Below are positions 9,609-17,191 of a stretch of 64,000 nt of DNA, piece after piece. The number at the start of each line of letters is the position of its first letter. Position 1 is the stretch's first letter. Under the pieces are notes generated by a model, which was given only the letters and a program-made list of their open reading frames with translations, ran no database searches and was not told the origin of the DNA. Source of the stretch: an uncultured Lachnospiraceae bacterium (GTDB taxonomy: Bacteria; Bacillota; Clostridia; Lachnospirales; Lachnospiraceae); assembly GCA_910578885.1 (NCBI GenBank), contig CAJTSH010000004.1:1-64000 (forward strand). The letters are read 5' to 3'. Made by a program: the position numbers and the translations under genes.

Positions 9609-11300
9609 ATGAAGAAAAGAAAAAGCCTAAATGTGAAAGTTTTGTTGATTTTGTTTGCGGCTCTGCTTGTCACGTTCGTGACGCAGAATGTTGTATCCTG
9701 CAAGATTCTGGAGAATGAGGTCTTGGAACAATGGAAGACTTCTAATGCGAAGCTAGTGGAAGCTTATGCCAAGGTGATGCTGGCAAAGCAGTGTGAGACG
9801 GTAGAGGATTACCAGAACTTTATTGATGAAATCAACAGTGAGAACACCTTTAATTATGCCCTTTATCTTCGGGATGTGGAAGGGACGGTAACAGCCGTTG
9901 CCCACAGCAATCCGGAGCGAATCGGACTTGTGCTGGAGGATGCGGGAAGCGTAGCGGCTGCAAGGAATGGGGAAGCCTATGTAGGATATTATACGGATCC
10001 GGTCAGCGGCGGCAGGACATTGGATGTTTTAAACCCAATTTATGACGGAAATAATCAGCTTATGGGAGCCTTGAATATCGGAATTCCGGTAGACGAGGAT
10101 ACTATGAATGCCATTATGCAGGATTCTGTTATAAAGGTTACAAGCTTGTCTGTCGTATTTGGCTTTGCATTGATATTAGTATTATGTATTGTATTATTTA
10201 TAATGGTATTAAAGCCTGTACAGTTTTTGAGCCGTAATACCGAAAAGCTTTCACACTATGATTTGACGGGCGATTTAAGCGGAAAGATGAAGAAATACTG
10301 TAAGCGGGAAGATGAGATTGGAGCCATCAGCAGGGGTTTTGAAGAGATGCGTTTAAGCATCATAAGTCTGATCGGGCAGATTTCAAAGGTAACGTTAGAG
10401 CTTGCCGGACAGTCAGAAAAGCTTTCTAAGGTTGCCGGAGAGGTTTCGGAGACGGGAGCGCAGTTGTCACAGACGGTAGAAGAAGTGGCAAACGGAGCGA
10501 CTGCACAGGCACAGGAGACGGTGGAAGGGGAAGAGCAGGTAGAAAAATTGAGCGGACTGATTGAGGTTGTACAGCAGAACATGGACAAGCTCAACGAAGC
10601 AACCCGAATTGTAGGACAGCTTAAAGAGGAAGGTATTAAAGCGCTGCAGGCAGTGGTGAAGAATACGGCTACGAATACCGAGCAGTCAGATGAGGTACAT
10701 ACTGTAATTATGGAGACCAGTCAGCAGACGGACCGGATTCAGGAAGCGAGTGCACAGATTCGTGAGATTGCAAGCCAGACTAATCTTTTAGCGTTGAATG
10801 CTTCGATTGAGGCGGCAAGAGCGGGGGAGGCAGGAAAAGGATTTGCGGTAGTTGCAACAGAGATCGGCAATCTGGCAAGGCAGACGGACGAACTGACAGA
10901 GCGGATTGAGATGATTATCAAAGACTTGGTTGTCAAGATGGAACAGGCAGTGACTACGATCAATGGCATGCAGGAAACGACAAAGGAGCAGTCGGAAAGT
11001 GTAAGCTATACCCAAGAAAAGTTCGATTTGATTGCCGAGAATCTTAAGAGAATGGAAGAGAATTGCGGGGAGCTTGGACGTTCTACAGAGCATATGGAGA
11101 AAAGCAGGGGTTCCATTGTGGGAATTGTCAGTGATCTTTCAGCAATTTCACAGGAGAATGCCGCATGTATGGAGGAGGCGGCGGCTTCCGTAGAAGAACA
11201 GTCGAAATCTATTGAGACAGTATCTGGTTCCAGCCAGAAAGTTGCTTCTCTTGCAGAGGATTTAATGGAGAATATCAGGAAATTCAAAATAGAAGGATAG
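9609..11300 (+). CDS. Methyl-accepting chemotaxis protein
   Basis: 563 residues. A first transmembrane helix (about 10-29) is followed by a ~145-residue extracytoplasmic Cache-like sensor domain (about 32-175, with YVGYYTDPVSGGRTLDVL). Then come a second transmembrane helix (about 178-202), a HAMP segment (about 203-255) and a long coiled-coil signalling domain. The hairpin tip is conserved (TNLLALNASIEAARAGEAG, then KGFAVVATEIGNLA). It should relay a small-molecule signal to CheA/CheW; no chemotaxis or flagellar genes are in this window. There is no CheR-docking pentapeptide at the C-terminus. GATGGGGGA precedes the start codon. Confidence 0.9.
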   Translation: MKKRKSLNVKVLLILFAALLVTFVTQNVVSCKILENEVLEQWKTSNAKLVEAYAKVMLAKQCETVEDYQNFIDEINSENTFNYALYLRDVEGTVTAVAHSNPERIGLVLEDAGSVAAARNGEAYVGYYTDPVSGGRTLDVLNPIYDGNNQLMGALNIGIPVDEDTMNAIMQDSVIKVTSLSVVFGFALILVLCIVLFIMVLKPVQFLSRNTEKLSHYDLTGDLSGKMKKYCKREDEIGAISRGFEEMRLSIISLIGQISKVTLELAGQSEKLSKVAGEVSETGAQLSQTVEEVANGATAQAQETVEGEEQVEKLSGLIEVVQQNMDKLNEATRIVGQLKEEGIKALQAVVKNTATNTEQSDEVHTVIMETSQQTDRIQEASAQIREIASQTNLLALNASIEAARAGEAGKGFAVVATEIGNLARQTDELTERIEMIIKDLVVKMEQAVTTINGMQETTKEQSESVSYTQEKFDLIAENLKRMEENCGELGRSTEHMEKSRGSIVGIVSDLSAISQENAACMEEAAASVEEQSKSIETVSGSSQKVASLAEDLMENIRKFKIEG

Positions 11301-11323
11301 ACGTAAGATTTATTAAGAAAAAG

Positions 11324-11380
11324 AAAGAGACGAGTTATATCGTGTGGTTGCGGGAAACACAGGATATGACCGTCTCTTTT
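11324..11380 (+). terminator. Terminator after the chemoreceptor
   Basis: AAAGAGACG (11324-11332) pairs with CGTCTCTTT (11371-11379), and an internal continuation extends the stem; a short T-run follows. It lies between the chemoreceptor and the oppositely oriented small membrane protein. Confidence 0.65.
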
Positions 11381-11404
11381 GGTAAGCGAATTGTTACATG
11401 TATT

Positions 11405-11680
11405 TTAGTTGGTTTTCGCATGGTTCCTGCCATCTTCGTTGGAACAAGAGGGAGAGGAGCCAGAGATATCCTTCCGCTGCGAATAGTGATTTTTCAACAG
11501 CCGGTATATCATGGAATATGCCCAGAATAAAACCGGAATCACTACAGTCGCCACAATGGAGGCAAAAAAGAGATTCATCGTATTGGGATTTCCGAATATA
11601 GCAAGTATCAAAGTGGTCAGGTATAAGCTGACAAGCAGAATGACGCCGATAATGGCTAAAATTTGTTTTACTTTCTTCAT
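11405..11680 (-). CDS. Small two-helix membrane protein, unknown function
   Basis: About 91 residues from the ATG at 11680 (MKKVKQILAIIG). A start 12 bp upstream would overlap the AGAGGTG ribosome-binding site at 11690-11696, so the inner ATG is preferred. Two hydrophobic segments (about 6-30 and 40-63) flank a short NPNTMN loop, and the C-terminal tail is polar and probably cytoplasmic. I recognise the general type as a small membrane protein found in Lachnospiraceae, but no function can be assigned. It converges on the chemoreceptor gene. Confidence 0.7.
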   Translation of the reverse strand: MKKVKQILAIIGVILLVSLYLTTLILAIFGNPNTMNLFFASIVATVVIPVLFWAYSMIYRLLKNHYSQRKDISGSSPSCSNEDGRNHAKTN

Positions 11681-11812
11681 ATTTAAATGCACCTCTTTTA
11701 GGGTCTATCAGTACGATGATTTGGCATTTACCGCCATGCCGCTATTATAACAACAAGTGATGGGCTTATCAAGTTGTTTTTGAGGGAATTACAAGTTATC
11801 CAAGAATATTTG

Positions 11813-11956
11813 GTTACTATTCACGGCTCAGGAGCCGCTCATAGTAACGGTTCGGGGCGATATTGAAAGTTTTGCTCTGCAAAAATCGCCCCGAACTTGA
11901 ATCATGTTCATACGGAATGTGCAGTAAATGCGCATTCCTGAGCCGTAAATAGTAAC
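11813..11956 (+). repeat. 144-bp structured palindromic element, copy A
   Basis: It starts GTTACTATTCACGGCTCAGG and ends with the near-perfect reverse complement (CCTGAGCCGTAAATAGTAAC). Inside are two further stems: GTTCGGGGCGAT / ATCGCCCCGAAC and a GAATGTGCA / TGCGCATTC hairpin. The reverse complement of 27043-27186 matches almost base for base over the same length. This is a MITE-like or structured-RNA repeat. It fills most of the 372-bp gap before the SEC-C gene; the rest of the gap holds a promoter. Confidence 0.9.
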
Positions 11957-11985
11957 ATATGGTTTGACAGTTCATGTAAAAAACA

Positions 11986-12013
11986 TTGAAATTTGGACAA
12001 GATGTGTTATACT
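11986..12013 (+). promoter_or_regulatory. Candidate promoter of the SEC-C gene
   Basis: TTGAAA (11986-11991), 16-bp spacer, TATACT (12008-12013), about 45 bp upstream of the gene. Confidence 0.6.
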
Positions 12014-12065
12014 GTTACATGCATATATTTTATTTATAATAAAAAAATAAAGGATGGGAAATAAA

Positions 12066-12566
12066 ATGGCATTATTAGAAGAATGGCAGAAGATTGCCTA
12101 TAATCAGGAAACAGATAGAGGTCAGCTGCAAAGATTCTGGCAGAGATATTTTCTCTTGGAAAAAGCTGTATATGAGAAGCTTCTTACCAATCCGGATGAA
12201 GTGGTAGAGGGAACTGTTAAGGAACTTGCTGATAAATATGAACTAAGCATTATGGATATGACGGGCTTCTTAGACGGAATCAATGACAGCCTGATAGAGC
12301 CGAATCCAATCGAGACGATGGAAGAAGACACGAAGGTAAGCCTTGCATTTGATAAAGAGAAATTATATAAGAACATGGTAGATGCCAAGGCGGACTGGCT
12401 GTATGAACTCCCACAGTGGGAAGAGATTTTTGATGCGGAGACCAGAAGGAAATTGTACTTGGAGCAGAAGAAGTCTGGAACCGTAATTGTCGGCAAGAAG
12501 GTCGGCCGCAATGATCCATGTCCATGCGGAAGCGGTAAGAAATATAAGTTCTGCTGCGGAAGATAG
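12066..12566 (+). CDS. SEC-C metal-binding domain protein
   Basis: 166 residues from the ATG at 12066 (MALLEEWQK). An ATG at 12054 is also open, but it sits inside the likely ribosome-binding site AAAGGATGG, so the later start is preferred. The C-terminus is a SEC-C zinc motif (RNDPCPCGSGKKYKFCC), as in the tail of SecA and many stand-alone proteins. The helical N-terminal ~120 residues match no domain I can name. It precedes thrS by 114 bp in the same direction and may be co-transcribed. The exact role is unknown. Confidence 0.85.
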   Translation: MALLEEWQKIAYNQETDRGQLQRFWQRYFLLEKAVYEKLLTNPDEVVEGTVKELADKYELSIMDMTGFLDGINDSLIEPNPIETMEEDTKVSLAFDKEKLYKNMVDAKADWLYELPQWEEIFDAETRRKLYLEQKKSGTVIVGKKVGRNDPCPCGSGKKYKFCCGR

Positions 12567-12680
12567 GAATGTAACAGTTCAGCCTGCAACTGCGCACTAG
12601 CTGCGCTGTTGGCAGCCAGTAAAGCAGAATAGCTATGAATCCGGCTCTTTGCCTTTGGCAAACTTAAAAGGAGAAATATC

Positions 12681-14648
12681 ATGAAGATTACATTGAAGGA
12701 CGGCTCCGTAAAGGAGTACAGTGAAGCAAAATCAGTTTACGAAATTGCAGTAGATATCAGCGAAGGACTTGCCAGAGCGGCATGTGCAGGCGAAGTGGAT
12801 GGTCAGGTAACAGATCTTAGGACCATCATAGAGACGGACTGCAATTTAAATATTTTGACGGCAAATGATGCGGCGGGACTGGCAGCATTGCGGCATACCA
12901 CGTCTCACGTATTGGCGGAGGCGGTAAAAAGACTGTATCCGGATGCAAAGGTTACAATCGGACCGTCAATTGAAAACGGGTTCTATTATGATTTTGACTG
13001 CGAACCGTTTTCCAGAGACGATTTGGATAAATTAGAGGCAGAGATGAAAAAAATCATCAAAGAAGGGCACAAACTGGAGCGTTTCACTTTGCCGAGAGAA
13101 GAAGCCATCAAATTCATGGAGGAGCAAAACGAGCCGTATAAGGTGGAATTGATTCAGGATTTGCCGGAGGACGCCGAGATATCTTTCTACAGTCAGGGCG
13201 AGGGATTTACGGATTTATGCGCGGGACCGCATCTGATGAGTACGAAATATATCAAAGCGTTTAAACTGATATCTTCTTCAGGAGCCTACTGGAGAGGAAA
13301 TGAAAAAAATGCCATGCTTCAAAGAATTTACGGAACGGCATTTGCAAAAAAGGAAGAATTGAATGCTTATTTAGAGCATTTAGAGGATATTAAAAAGCGC
13401 GATCACAATAAGCTCGGGAGGGAAATGGAGCTGTTTACTACAGTGGATGTGGTTGGACAGGGACTTCCGTTGCTGCTTCCGAATGGAACGAAGATGATTA
13501 TGAAGCTGCAGCGCTGGATTGAGGATTTAGAGGATAGAGAGTGGGGCTATGTCCGCACGAAAACGCCTTTGATGGCGAAAAGCGATCTTTATAAGATTTC
13601 GGGTCACTGGGATCATTATAAGGAAGGAATGTTTGTACTGGGGGATGAGGACAAGGATAAGGAAGTATTTGCGCTCCGTCCTATGACCTGTCCGTTCCAG
13701 TATTATGTATACAAGAATACGCAGAAATCTTACCGCGATTTACCATATCGAATGGGAGAGACCTCCACGTTGTTCCGCAACGAGGAGTCCGGCGAGATGC
13801 ATGGTCTGACGCGTGTACGCCAGTTTACGATTTCCGAGGGGCATAATGTGATTCGTCCGGATCAGACAGAGGAAGAGTTAAAGAATTGCTTGGATCTGAA
13901 CTTTTATGTTTTAAAAACGCTTGGATTAGAAAACGAAGTCACCTATCGGCTTTCCAAGTGGGATCCGGAAAATAAGGAAAAATATCTCGGTGATGCCGAA
14001 TATTGGGAGACGACGCAGGATGCGCTCCGTAAAATTTTGATTGAAAAGAACGTACCTTTTGTCGAGGCAGACGGAGAAGCGGCATTCTATGGACCAAAGA
14101 TTGATATTCAGGCAAAGAATGTATATGGCAAAGAGGATACGATGGTAACGATCCAGTTGGATTGCGCAATCGCAGAGAATTTCGATATGTACTATATAGA
14201 CCAGAACGGTGATAAGATTCGTCCTTATATTATTCACAGAACTTCTCTGGGCTGTTATGAGCGGACACTGGCATGGCTGATTGAAAAGTATTCAGGTAAA
14301 TTCCCGACCTGGCTCTGTCCGGAACAGGTGAGAGTGCTTCCGATTTCAGAAAAATATGCGGACTATGCCGAGAAGGTATACACTGAGCTGAAGAAAAACG
14401 GCGTAGACGTTACTGTTGATAACCGTTCCGAAAAGATTGGATTTAAAATACGTGAGACAAGACTTGCGAAGGTTCCGTATATGCTGGTCGTAGGGCAGAA
14501 GGAGGCTGAGGAAGGAACTGTTTCCGTCAGAAGCCGTTTTGCCGGAGATGAGGGAAGCAAATCCTTAGAGGAATTTGTGGAAGCAATCTGCAAGGAAATC
14601 CGTACAAAAGAAATCAGAAAAGAAGAAGTGGCAGAGGAACAAAAATAA
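12681..14648 (+). CDS. thrS: Threonyl-tRNA synthetase
   Basis: 655 residues, full length. Domains in order are TGS (about 1-62), the editing/SAD domain with HTTSHVLAEA and CAGPH, the class II catalytic core (about 240-540) and the anticodon-binding domain (about 545-640). It charges tRNA-Thr with threonine in the cytoplasm. Motif 2 reads TSTLFRNEESGEMHGLTRVR and motif 3 LGCYERTLAWLIEKY. The zinc site keeps the Cys in MTCP, and the later His in HRTSLG. Where many enzymes have MNCPGH, this one has MTCPFQ, so it belongs to a variant subgroup. Start: AAAAGGAG then ATG. No T-box leader is visible in the 114 bp upstream. Confidence 0.95.
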   Translation: MKITLKDGSVKEYSEAKSVYEIAVDISEGLARAACAGEVDGQVTDLRTIIETDCNLNILTANDAAGLAALRHTTSHVLAEAVKRLYPDAKVTIGPSIENGFYYDFDCEPFSRDDLDKLEAEMKKIIKEGHKLERFTLPREEAIKFMEEQNEPYKVELIQDLPEDAEISFYSQGEGFTDLCAGPHLMSTKYIKAFKLISSSGAYWRGNEKNAMLQRIYGTAFAKKEELNAYLEHLEDIKKRDHNKLGREMELFTTVDVVGQGLPLLLPNGTKMIMKLQRWIEDLEDREWGYVRTKTPLMAKSDLYKISGHWDHYKEGMFVLGDEDKDKEVFALRPMTCPFQYYVYKNTQKSYRDLPYRMGETSTLFRNEESGEMHGLTRVRQFTISEGHNVIRPDQTEEELKNCLDLNFYVLKTLGLENEVTYRLSKWDPENKEKYLGDAEYWETTQDALRKILIEKNVPFVEADGEAAFYGPKIDIQAKNVYGKEDTMVTIQLDCAIAENFDMYYIDQNGDKIRPYIIHRTSLGCYERTLAWLIEKYSGKFPTWLCPEQVRVLPISEKYADYAEKVYTELKKNGVDVTVDNRSEKIGFKIRETRLAKVPYMLVVGQKEAEEGTVSVRSRFAGDEGSKSLEEFVEAICKEIRTKEIRKEEVAEEQK

Positions 14649-14659
14649 GCGGATTTTTG

Positions 14660-14687
14660 TTGAAAAATGGAAATTTATCCCTATAAA
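14660..14687 (+). promoter_or_regulatory. Candidate promoter upstream of the DUF1540 gene
   Basis: TTGAAA (14660-14665), 16-bp spacer, TATAAA (14682-14687). It lies directly after thrS and upstream of the terminator at 14734-14768, so its transcript must pass that hairpin to reach the gene. Confidence 0.45.
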
Positions 14688-14733
14688 TACAGCAAAATGT
14701 CATAATAGATTCTCTTGTTTTGGAAAAGATAGT

Positions 14734-14768
14734 GGTAGAGATTGTTTTTACAGTCTCTACCTTATTTT
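14734..14768 (+). terminator. Rho-independent terminator between thrS and the DUF1540 gene
   Basis: GGTAGAGA (14734-14741) pairs exactly with TCTCTACC (14754-14761), followed by a T-rich run. The ribosome-binding site of the next gene (GAAAGGAG, 14777-14784) lies within 10 bases of the end of the run. Confidence 0.85.
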
Positions 14769-14791
14769 TTTATTTTGAAAGGAGAAAAATT

Positions 14792-15106
14792 ATGACACAG
14801 TTAGATTGTTCCGTAACAAACTGCAAATACAACGAGGATCATTGCTGCTGCAAGGAAAATATCCAAGTAGATGGAAAAACCGCAAGAAAAAGCAACGAAA
14901 CATGCTGCGACAGCTTTGTTGAGAGGACTTCAGATGCGATGAGCAACTGTGCATTAGAGCCGTCGAAATCGACCAATGTAGAATGTAAGGCGAAAAATTG
15001 TCATTACAATGATGATTGTAAGTGCCATGCCGATCATATTGACATTCAGGGACGCAATGCCTGCTGCTGCGGAGAGACAGAGTGTGCAACCTTCTGCTGC
15101 CGCTAA
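14792..15106 (+). CDS. Cys-rich protein with two DUF1540 motifs
   Basis: 104 residues from the ATG at 14792, chosen because GAAAGGAG lies 8 bases upstream. Two similar halves each contain the DUF1540 pattern of spaced cysteines: CSVTNCKYNEDHCC (about 6-19) and CKAKNCHYNDDCKC (about 65-78), each followed by further Cys residues (ETCCDSF, ETECATFCC). DUF1540 is a small putative metal-binding module common in Clostridia; its function is unknown. The gene seems to be monocistronic, with a terminator hairpin just upstream. Confidence 0.85.
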   Translation: MTQLDCSVTNCKYNEDHCCCKENIQVDGKTARKSNETCCDSFVERTSDAMSNCALEPSKSTNVECKAKNCHYNDDCKCHADHIDIQGRNACCCGETECATFCCR

Positions 15107-15188
15107 AAGGAAATGGAAGCTGAAATCAAAGCGGGGGAATCGGTAGTATGATTGCTTACAGGCACATCTGTAAACTGTAGCTCAGTAT

Positions 15189-15241
15189 GTTGCTGTTCAA
15201 ACGGTGCGTATCTGAAACGGCCGAATAGAGTGAACAGTAAC
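15189..15241. repeat. 53-bp inverted repeat with TIR-like ends
   Basis: GTTGCTGTTCA (15189-15199) pairs with TGAACAGTAAC (15231-15241), 10 of 11 positions. The ends resemble the GTTACTATTCAC ends of the 144-bp element, so it may be a shortened relative. There is no T-run, so it is a poor terminator. Confidence 0.45.
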
Positions 15242-15281
15242 CTCAGTACCTCCATGTCCGAACGATTCATAGAAAATTAAC

Positions 15282-15310
15282 TTGCAAACGAAAGATTATA
15301 GAAGTAAAAT
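15282..15310 (+). promoter_or_regulatory. Candidate promoter of the phospholipase C-like gene
   Basis: TTGCAA (15282-15287), 17-bp spacer, TAAAAT (15305-15310), about 55 bp before the start codon. Confidence 0.5.
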
Positions 15311-15365
15311 GAGGACGGAAAAGAAAACTGTTCTGTTGTATTGATTGGTACATGGGGGTACTGAA

Positions 15366-15956
15366 ATGAGAAAAAAATCACATATTTCGCTGGCAAAGTA
15401 CATTGTAAGAAATACATCCGACGAGGATTTGAAAAAGCACAGATGGTCATTTTATTTCGGCAGTATCCTGCCGGACTGCAAGCCGTCATTTTTCTACAAA
15501 AAGCATGAAATAAACGGAACTTTTCCTGATGTTAAGAGGGCAATTGAGCAATTGATCTACGGAAAGAAAAACAAGCCTGTAAAAAATAAGCGCAGATATT
15601 ATATGAATTTAGGGCAGATCACGCATTATGTAGCGGATTATTTTACCTTTCCGCATAATAATATTTACCCAGGCGGGCTGAGGGAGCATTGTGCATATGA
15701 GGAAGAATTAAAGCACAGGCTGCGTGAATATTTGAAGACTGGAAAAGCGCAGATTGCTGCGAGAAATAAAATAGAGTTTGATGATACGGAAGAGCTGTAT
15801 AAATATATATTAAATGAGCATGAGATGTATCTCGAACAGAAATTGAATGTGGAGGAAGATATTCACCACATTGTATCGGTCAACCGTCATTTGGTAGAAG
15901 GAATTGCGTTTTTATTCCAAAAGACGAAAGAAAAACATGGCTTCAGTAATTCTTAG
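15366..15956 (+). CDS. Zinc-dependent phospholipase C-like protein
   Basis: About 196 residues from the ATG at 15366 (MRKKSHISLAKYIV), preferred over 15345 because GGGGGTA lies just upstream. The sequence has spaced conserved His/Asp residues (KSHISLAKY, GSILPDCKPSF, QITHYVADYFTFPHNN, HEMYLEQKL) like the alpha-helical S1/P1-type zinc phospholipase C fold common as an uncharacterised family in Clostridia. There is no signal peptide, so it is probably cytoplasmic. Substrate unknown; the role is inferred from family only. Confidence 0.75.
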   Translation: MRKKSHISLAKYIVRNTSDEDLKKHRWSFYFGSILPDCKPSFFYKKHEINGTFPDVKRAIEQLIYGKKNKPVKNKRRYYMNLGQITHYVADYFTFPHNNIYPGGLREHCAYEEELKHRLREYLKTGKAQIAARNKIEFDDTEELYKYILNEHEMYLEQKLNVEEDIHHIVSVNRHLVEGIAFLFQKTKEKHGFSNS

Positions 15957-16057
15957 ATTTTAAGAAATGTGAAAAGGGGTATTCCAAAACCGCGGGAGAA
16001 TGTAAAAACTTGTTTTTTTATGGGTAGAAAACACTTTTTTTGTATTTTTTTCGCATT

Positions 16058-16120
16058 TGTCGAATCCGAAAACTCTGATAAATAAAGGATTTTTATAACA
16101 TTTTGTCGAATGTTGACGAA
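16058..16120. promoter_or_regulatory. Spo0A box cluster
   Basis: Two exact Spo0A boxes TGTCGAA (16058-16064 and 16104-16110), plus TGACGAA (16114-16120, one mismatch) ten bases after the second, giving a one-turn tandem. They lie upstream of a good promoter driving a Spo0E-like gene, which would give a feedback loop on the phosphorelay. Confidence 0.7.
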
Positions 16121-16139
16121 AAATAGGGTAGAAAATGCG

Positions 16140-16168
16140 TTGAATTTTGAATAAAATGCGCTTATAAT
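16140..16168 (+). promoter_or_regulatory. Promoter of the Spo0E-like gene
   Basis: TTGAAT (16140-16145), 17-bp spacer, TATAAT (16163-16168). The Spo0A boxes sit about 55 to 115 bp upstream of the expected start site. The ~120-base leader holds a strong orphan Shine-Dalgarno sequence. Confidence 0.65.
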
Positions 16169-16205
16169 AAGATTATCAAAAATAAAAAGAAGGGAGGAAA
16201 TTTCC

Positions 16206-16283
16206 ATTATTGTAAGATTCTTTATGTTTAGTGGAAATAAAAGTACAAATAATAAATATGGTTGCGAATTCCGTGTGGCATAG
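16206..16283 (+). CDS. Possible 25-codon leader peptide with ATT start
   Basis: A strong ribosome-binding site (AAGGGAGG, about 16191-16198) is not followed by any ATG, GTG or usable TTG. The frame from ATT at 16206 is open for 25 codons (IIVRFFMFSGNKS and onwards), and its TAG lies inside the TAGGAG ribosome-binding site of the Spo0E-like gene. This suggests a translationally coupled leader with a rare start. It may equally be a decayed small gene. Confidence 0.25.
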   Translation: MIVRFFMFSGNKSTNNKYGCEFRVA

Positions 16284-16295
16284 GAGAAACAGAGG

Positions 16296-16463
16296 ATGAA
16301 TAAGAAGACACTACAACAAAAGATTGAAACTGTTAGAACCGAGCTGGACTATGCACTTGAGCATGGAAAGGGTTTTGAGGAATACTACAGAAAGAGTCTA
16401 CAATTAGATAAATTAATAGAAAAATACATTGATTTCTGCGAAGCAGAGAAGAGACAAGTTTAA
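16296..16463 (+). CDS. Spo0E-like aspartyl-phosphate phosphatase
   Basis: 55 residues (MNKKTLQQKIETVRTELDYA at the start). Two predicted helices and the signature SLQLDKLIEKY (about 34-44) match the Spo0E family, whose SxxLDxLI motif binds response regulators. These small proteins dephosphorylate Spo0A~P and delay sporulation. The length is usual for the family. TAGGAG (16281-16286) is well placed for the ATG at 16296. The promoter and upstream Spo0A boxes suggest Spo0A feedback. A strong terminator follows, so the gene is monocistronic, apart from a possible leader peptide. Confidence 0.8.
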   Translation: MNKKTLQQKIETVRTELDYALEHGKGFEEYYRKSLQLDKLIEKYIDFCEAEKRQV

Positions 16464-16513
16464 AAATTGAATATAGATAATTTTGTATAGTGAACCAAGT
16501 ATACGGGGGTTTT

Positions 16514-16566
16514 AGAGGGCATCTGAAAGGTAATAAGATAACTTTTCAGATGCCCTCTTTTTGTTT
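16514..16566 (+). terminator. Rho-independent terminator after the Spo0E-like gene
   Basis: AGAGGGCATCTGAAA (16514-16528) pairs with TTTCAGATGCCCTCT (16544-16558), followed by TTTTTG. A long 15-bp stem, high confidence. Confidence 0.92.
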
Positions 16567-16592
16567 TGTTTGGACGGATGGATAGTTTTCTA

Positions 16593-16621
16593 TTGATTTT
16601 TTTGTGAAAGTGGGGTAATAT
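16593..16621 (+). promoter_or_regulatory. Promoter of the mraZ division cluster
   Basis: TTGATT (16593-16598), 17-bp spacer, TAATAT (16616-16621). The spacer contains one AAGTGG box and the region just downstream holds the MraZ-like repeat array. Confidence 0.65.
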
Positions 16622-16669
16622 TTAACTACAAGTGGAGAAAAGTGGTGAGTAATGGTTCGAAGTGGTGGA
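16608..16669 (+). promoter_or_regulatory. MraZ operator array (10-bp period)
   Basis: AAGTGG occurs at 16630, 16640 and 16660, with a degenerate AATGG at the matching phase (16651), so four boxes recur every 10 bp. A further AAGTGG lies at 16608 in the promoter spacer. MraZ of other bacteria binds direct TGG-containing repeats spaced 10 bp in its own promoter, so this is very likely the autoregulatory operator. Confidence 0.8.
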
Positions 16670-16746
16670 TAAGTTGATAACTTTGTGGAAAAGTCAGGGG
16701 TTGTATTAAGAACTGCTTAGAACGAACGGATAGAAGGTGATTTGCT

Positions 16747-17178
16747 ATGTTCATGGGAGAATACAATCACACAGTTGATGCAAAAGGCAGGCTGATCGTC
16801 CCTTCCAAATTCAGAGAGCAGTTAGGAGATGAATTTGTTGTGACAAAGGGATTGGACGGATGCTTGTTCGTGTATCCCAACGAAGAATGGCATAACATTG
16901 AAGAAAAGTTCCGAAACGTACCGCTTACCACGAAAGATGCAAGAAAGTTTTCCCGATTTTTCTTTGCAGGAGCAGCAACCTGTGAAGTGGACAAGCAGGG
17001 AAGAATTCTGATACCACCTGTGTTGCGCGAGTTTGCGGATTTGCAGAAGGATGTTGTGTCCGTAGGCGTGTTGAACCGTATTGAGATCTGGAGCAAAGAC
17101 AGATGGCTGGATACGAATACCTATGATGATATGGATGAAATCGCAGAGCATATGGCAGATCTTGGACTGAGCATATAA
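16747..17178 (+). CDS. mraZ: Transcriptional regulator MraZ
   Basis: 143 residues, normal length. Two SpoVT/AbrB-like swapped-hairpin repeats carry the DAKGRLIVPSKFRE (about 12-25) and DKQGRILIPPVLRE (about 81-94) motifs. It forms a ring-shaped DNA-binding protein that represses its own operon and adjusts the division and wall cluster that follows. AGAAGGTGA precedes the ATG. A repeat array matching a MraZ operator lies 80-140 bp upstream. rsmH follows after 13 bp. Confidence 0.95.
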   Translation: MFMGEYNHTVDAKGRLIVPSKFREQLGDEFVVTKGLDGCLFVYPNEEWHNIEEKFRNVPLTTKDARKFSRFFFAGAATCEVDKQGRILIPPVLREFADLQKDVVSVGVLNRIEIWSKDRWLDTNTYDDMDEIAEHMADLGLSI

Positions 17179-17191
17179 GAGGAATAAGGGC

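Noticed and set aside
12567..12680. Possible T-box or other riboswitch before thrS
   Set aside because: Only short hairpins (for example GCCTTTGGC) are visible; no T-box sequence and no terminator-antiterminator pair.
15170..15245. Possible tRNA (CTGTAGCTCAGT resembles a D-arm)
   Set aside because: No acceptor stem, anticodon arm or T-arm can be built around it.
15953..16207. 84-codon minus-strand frame
   Set aside because: AT-rich and covers the Spo0A boxes and promoter of the Spo0E-like gene; no ribosome-binding site.
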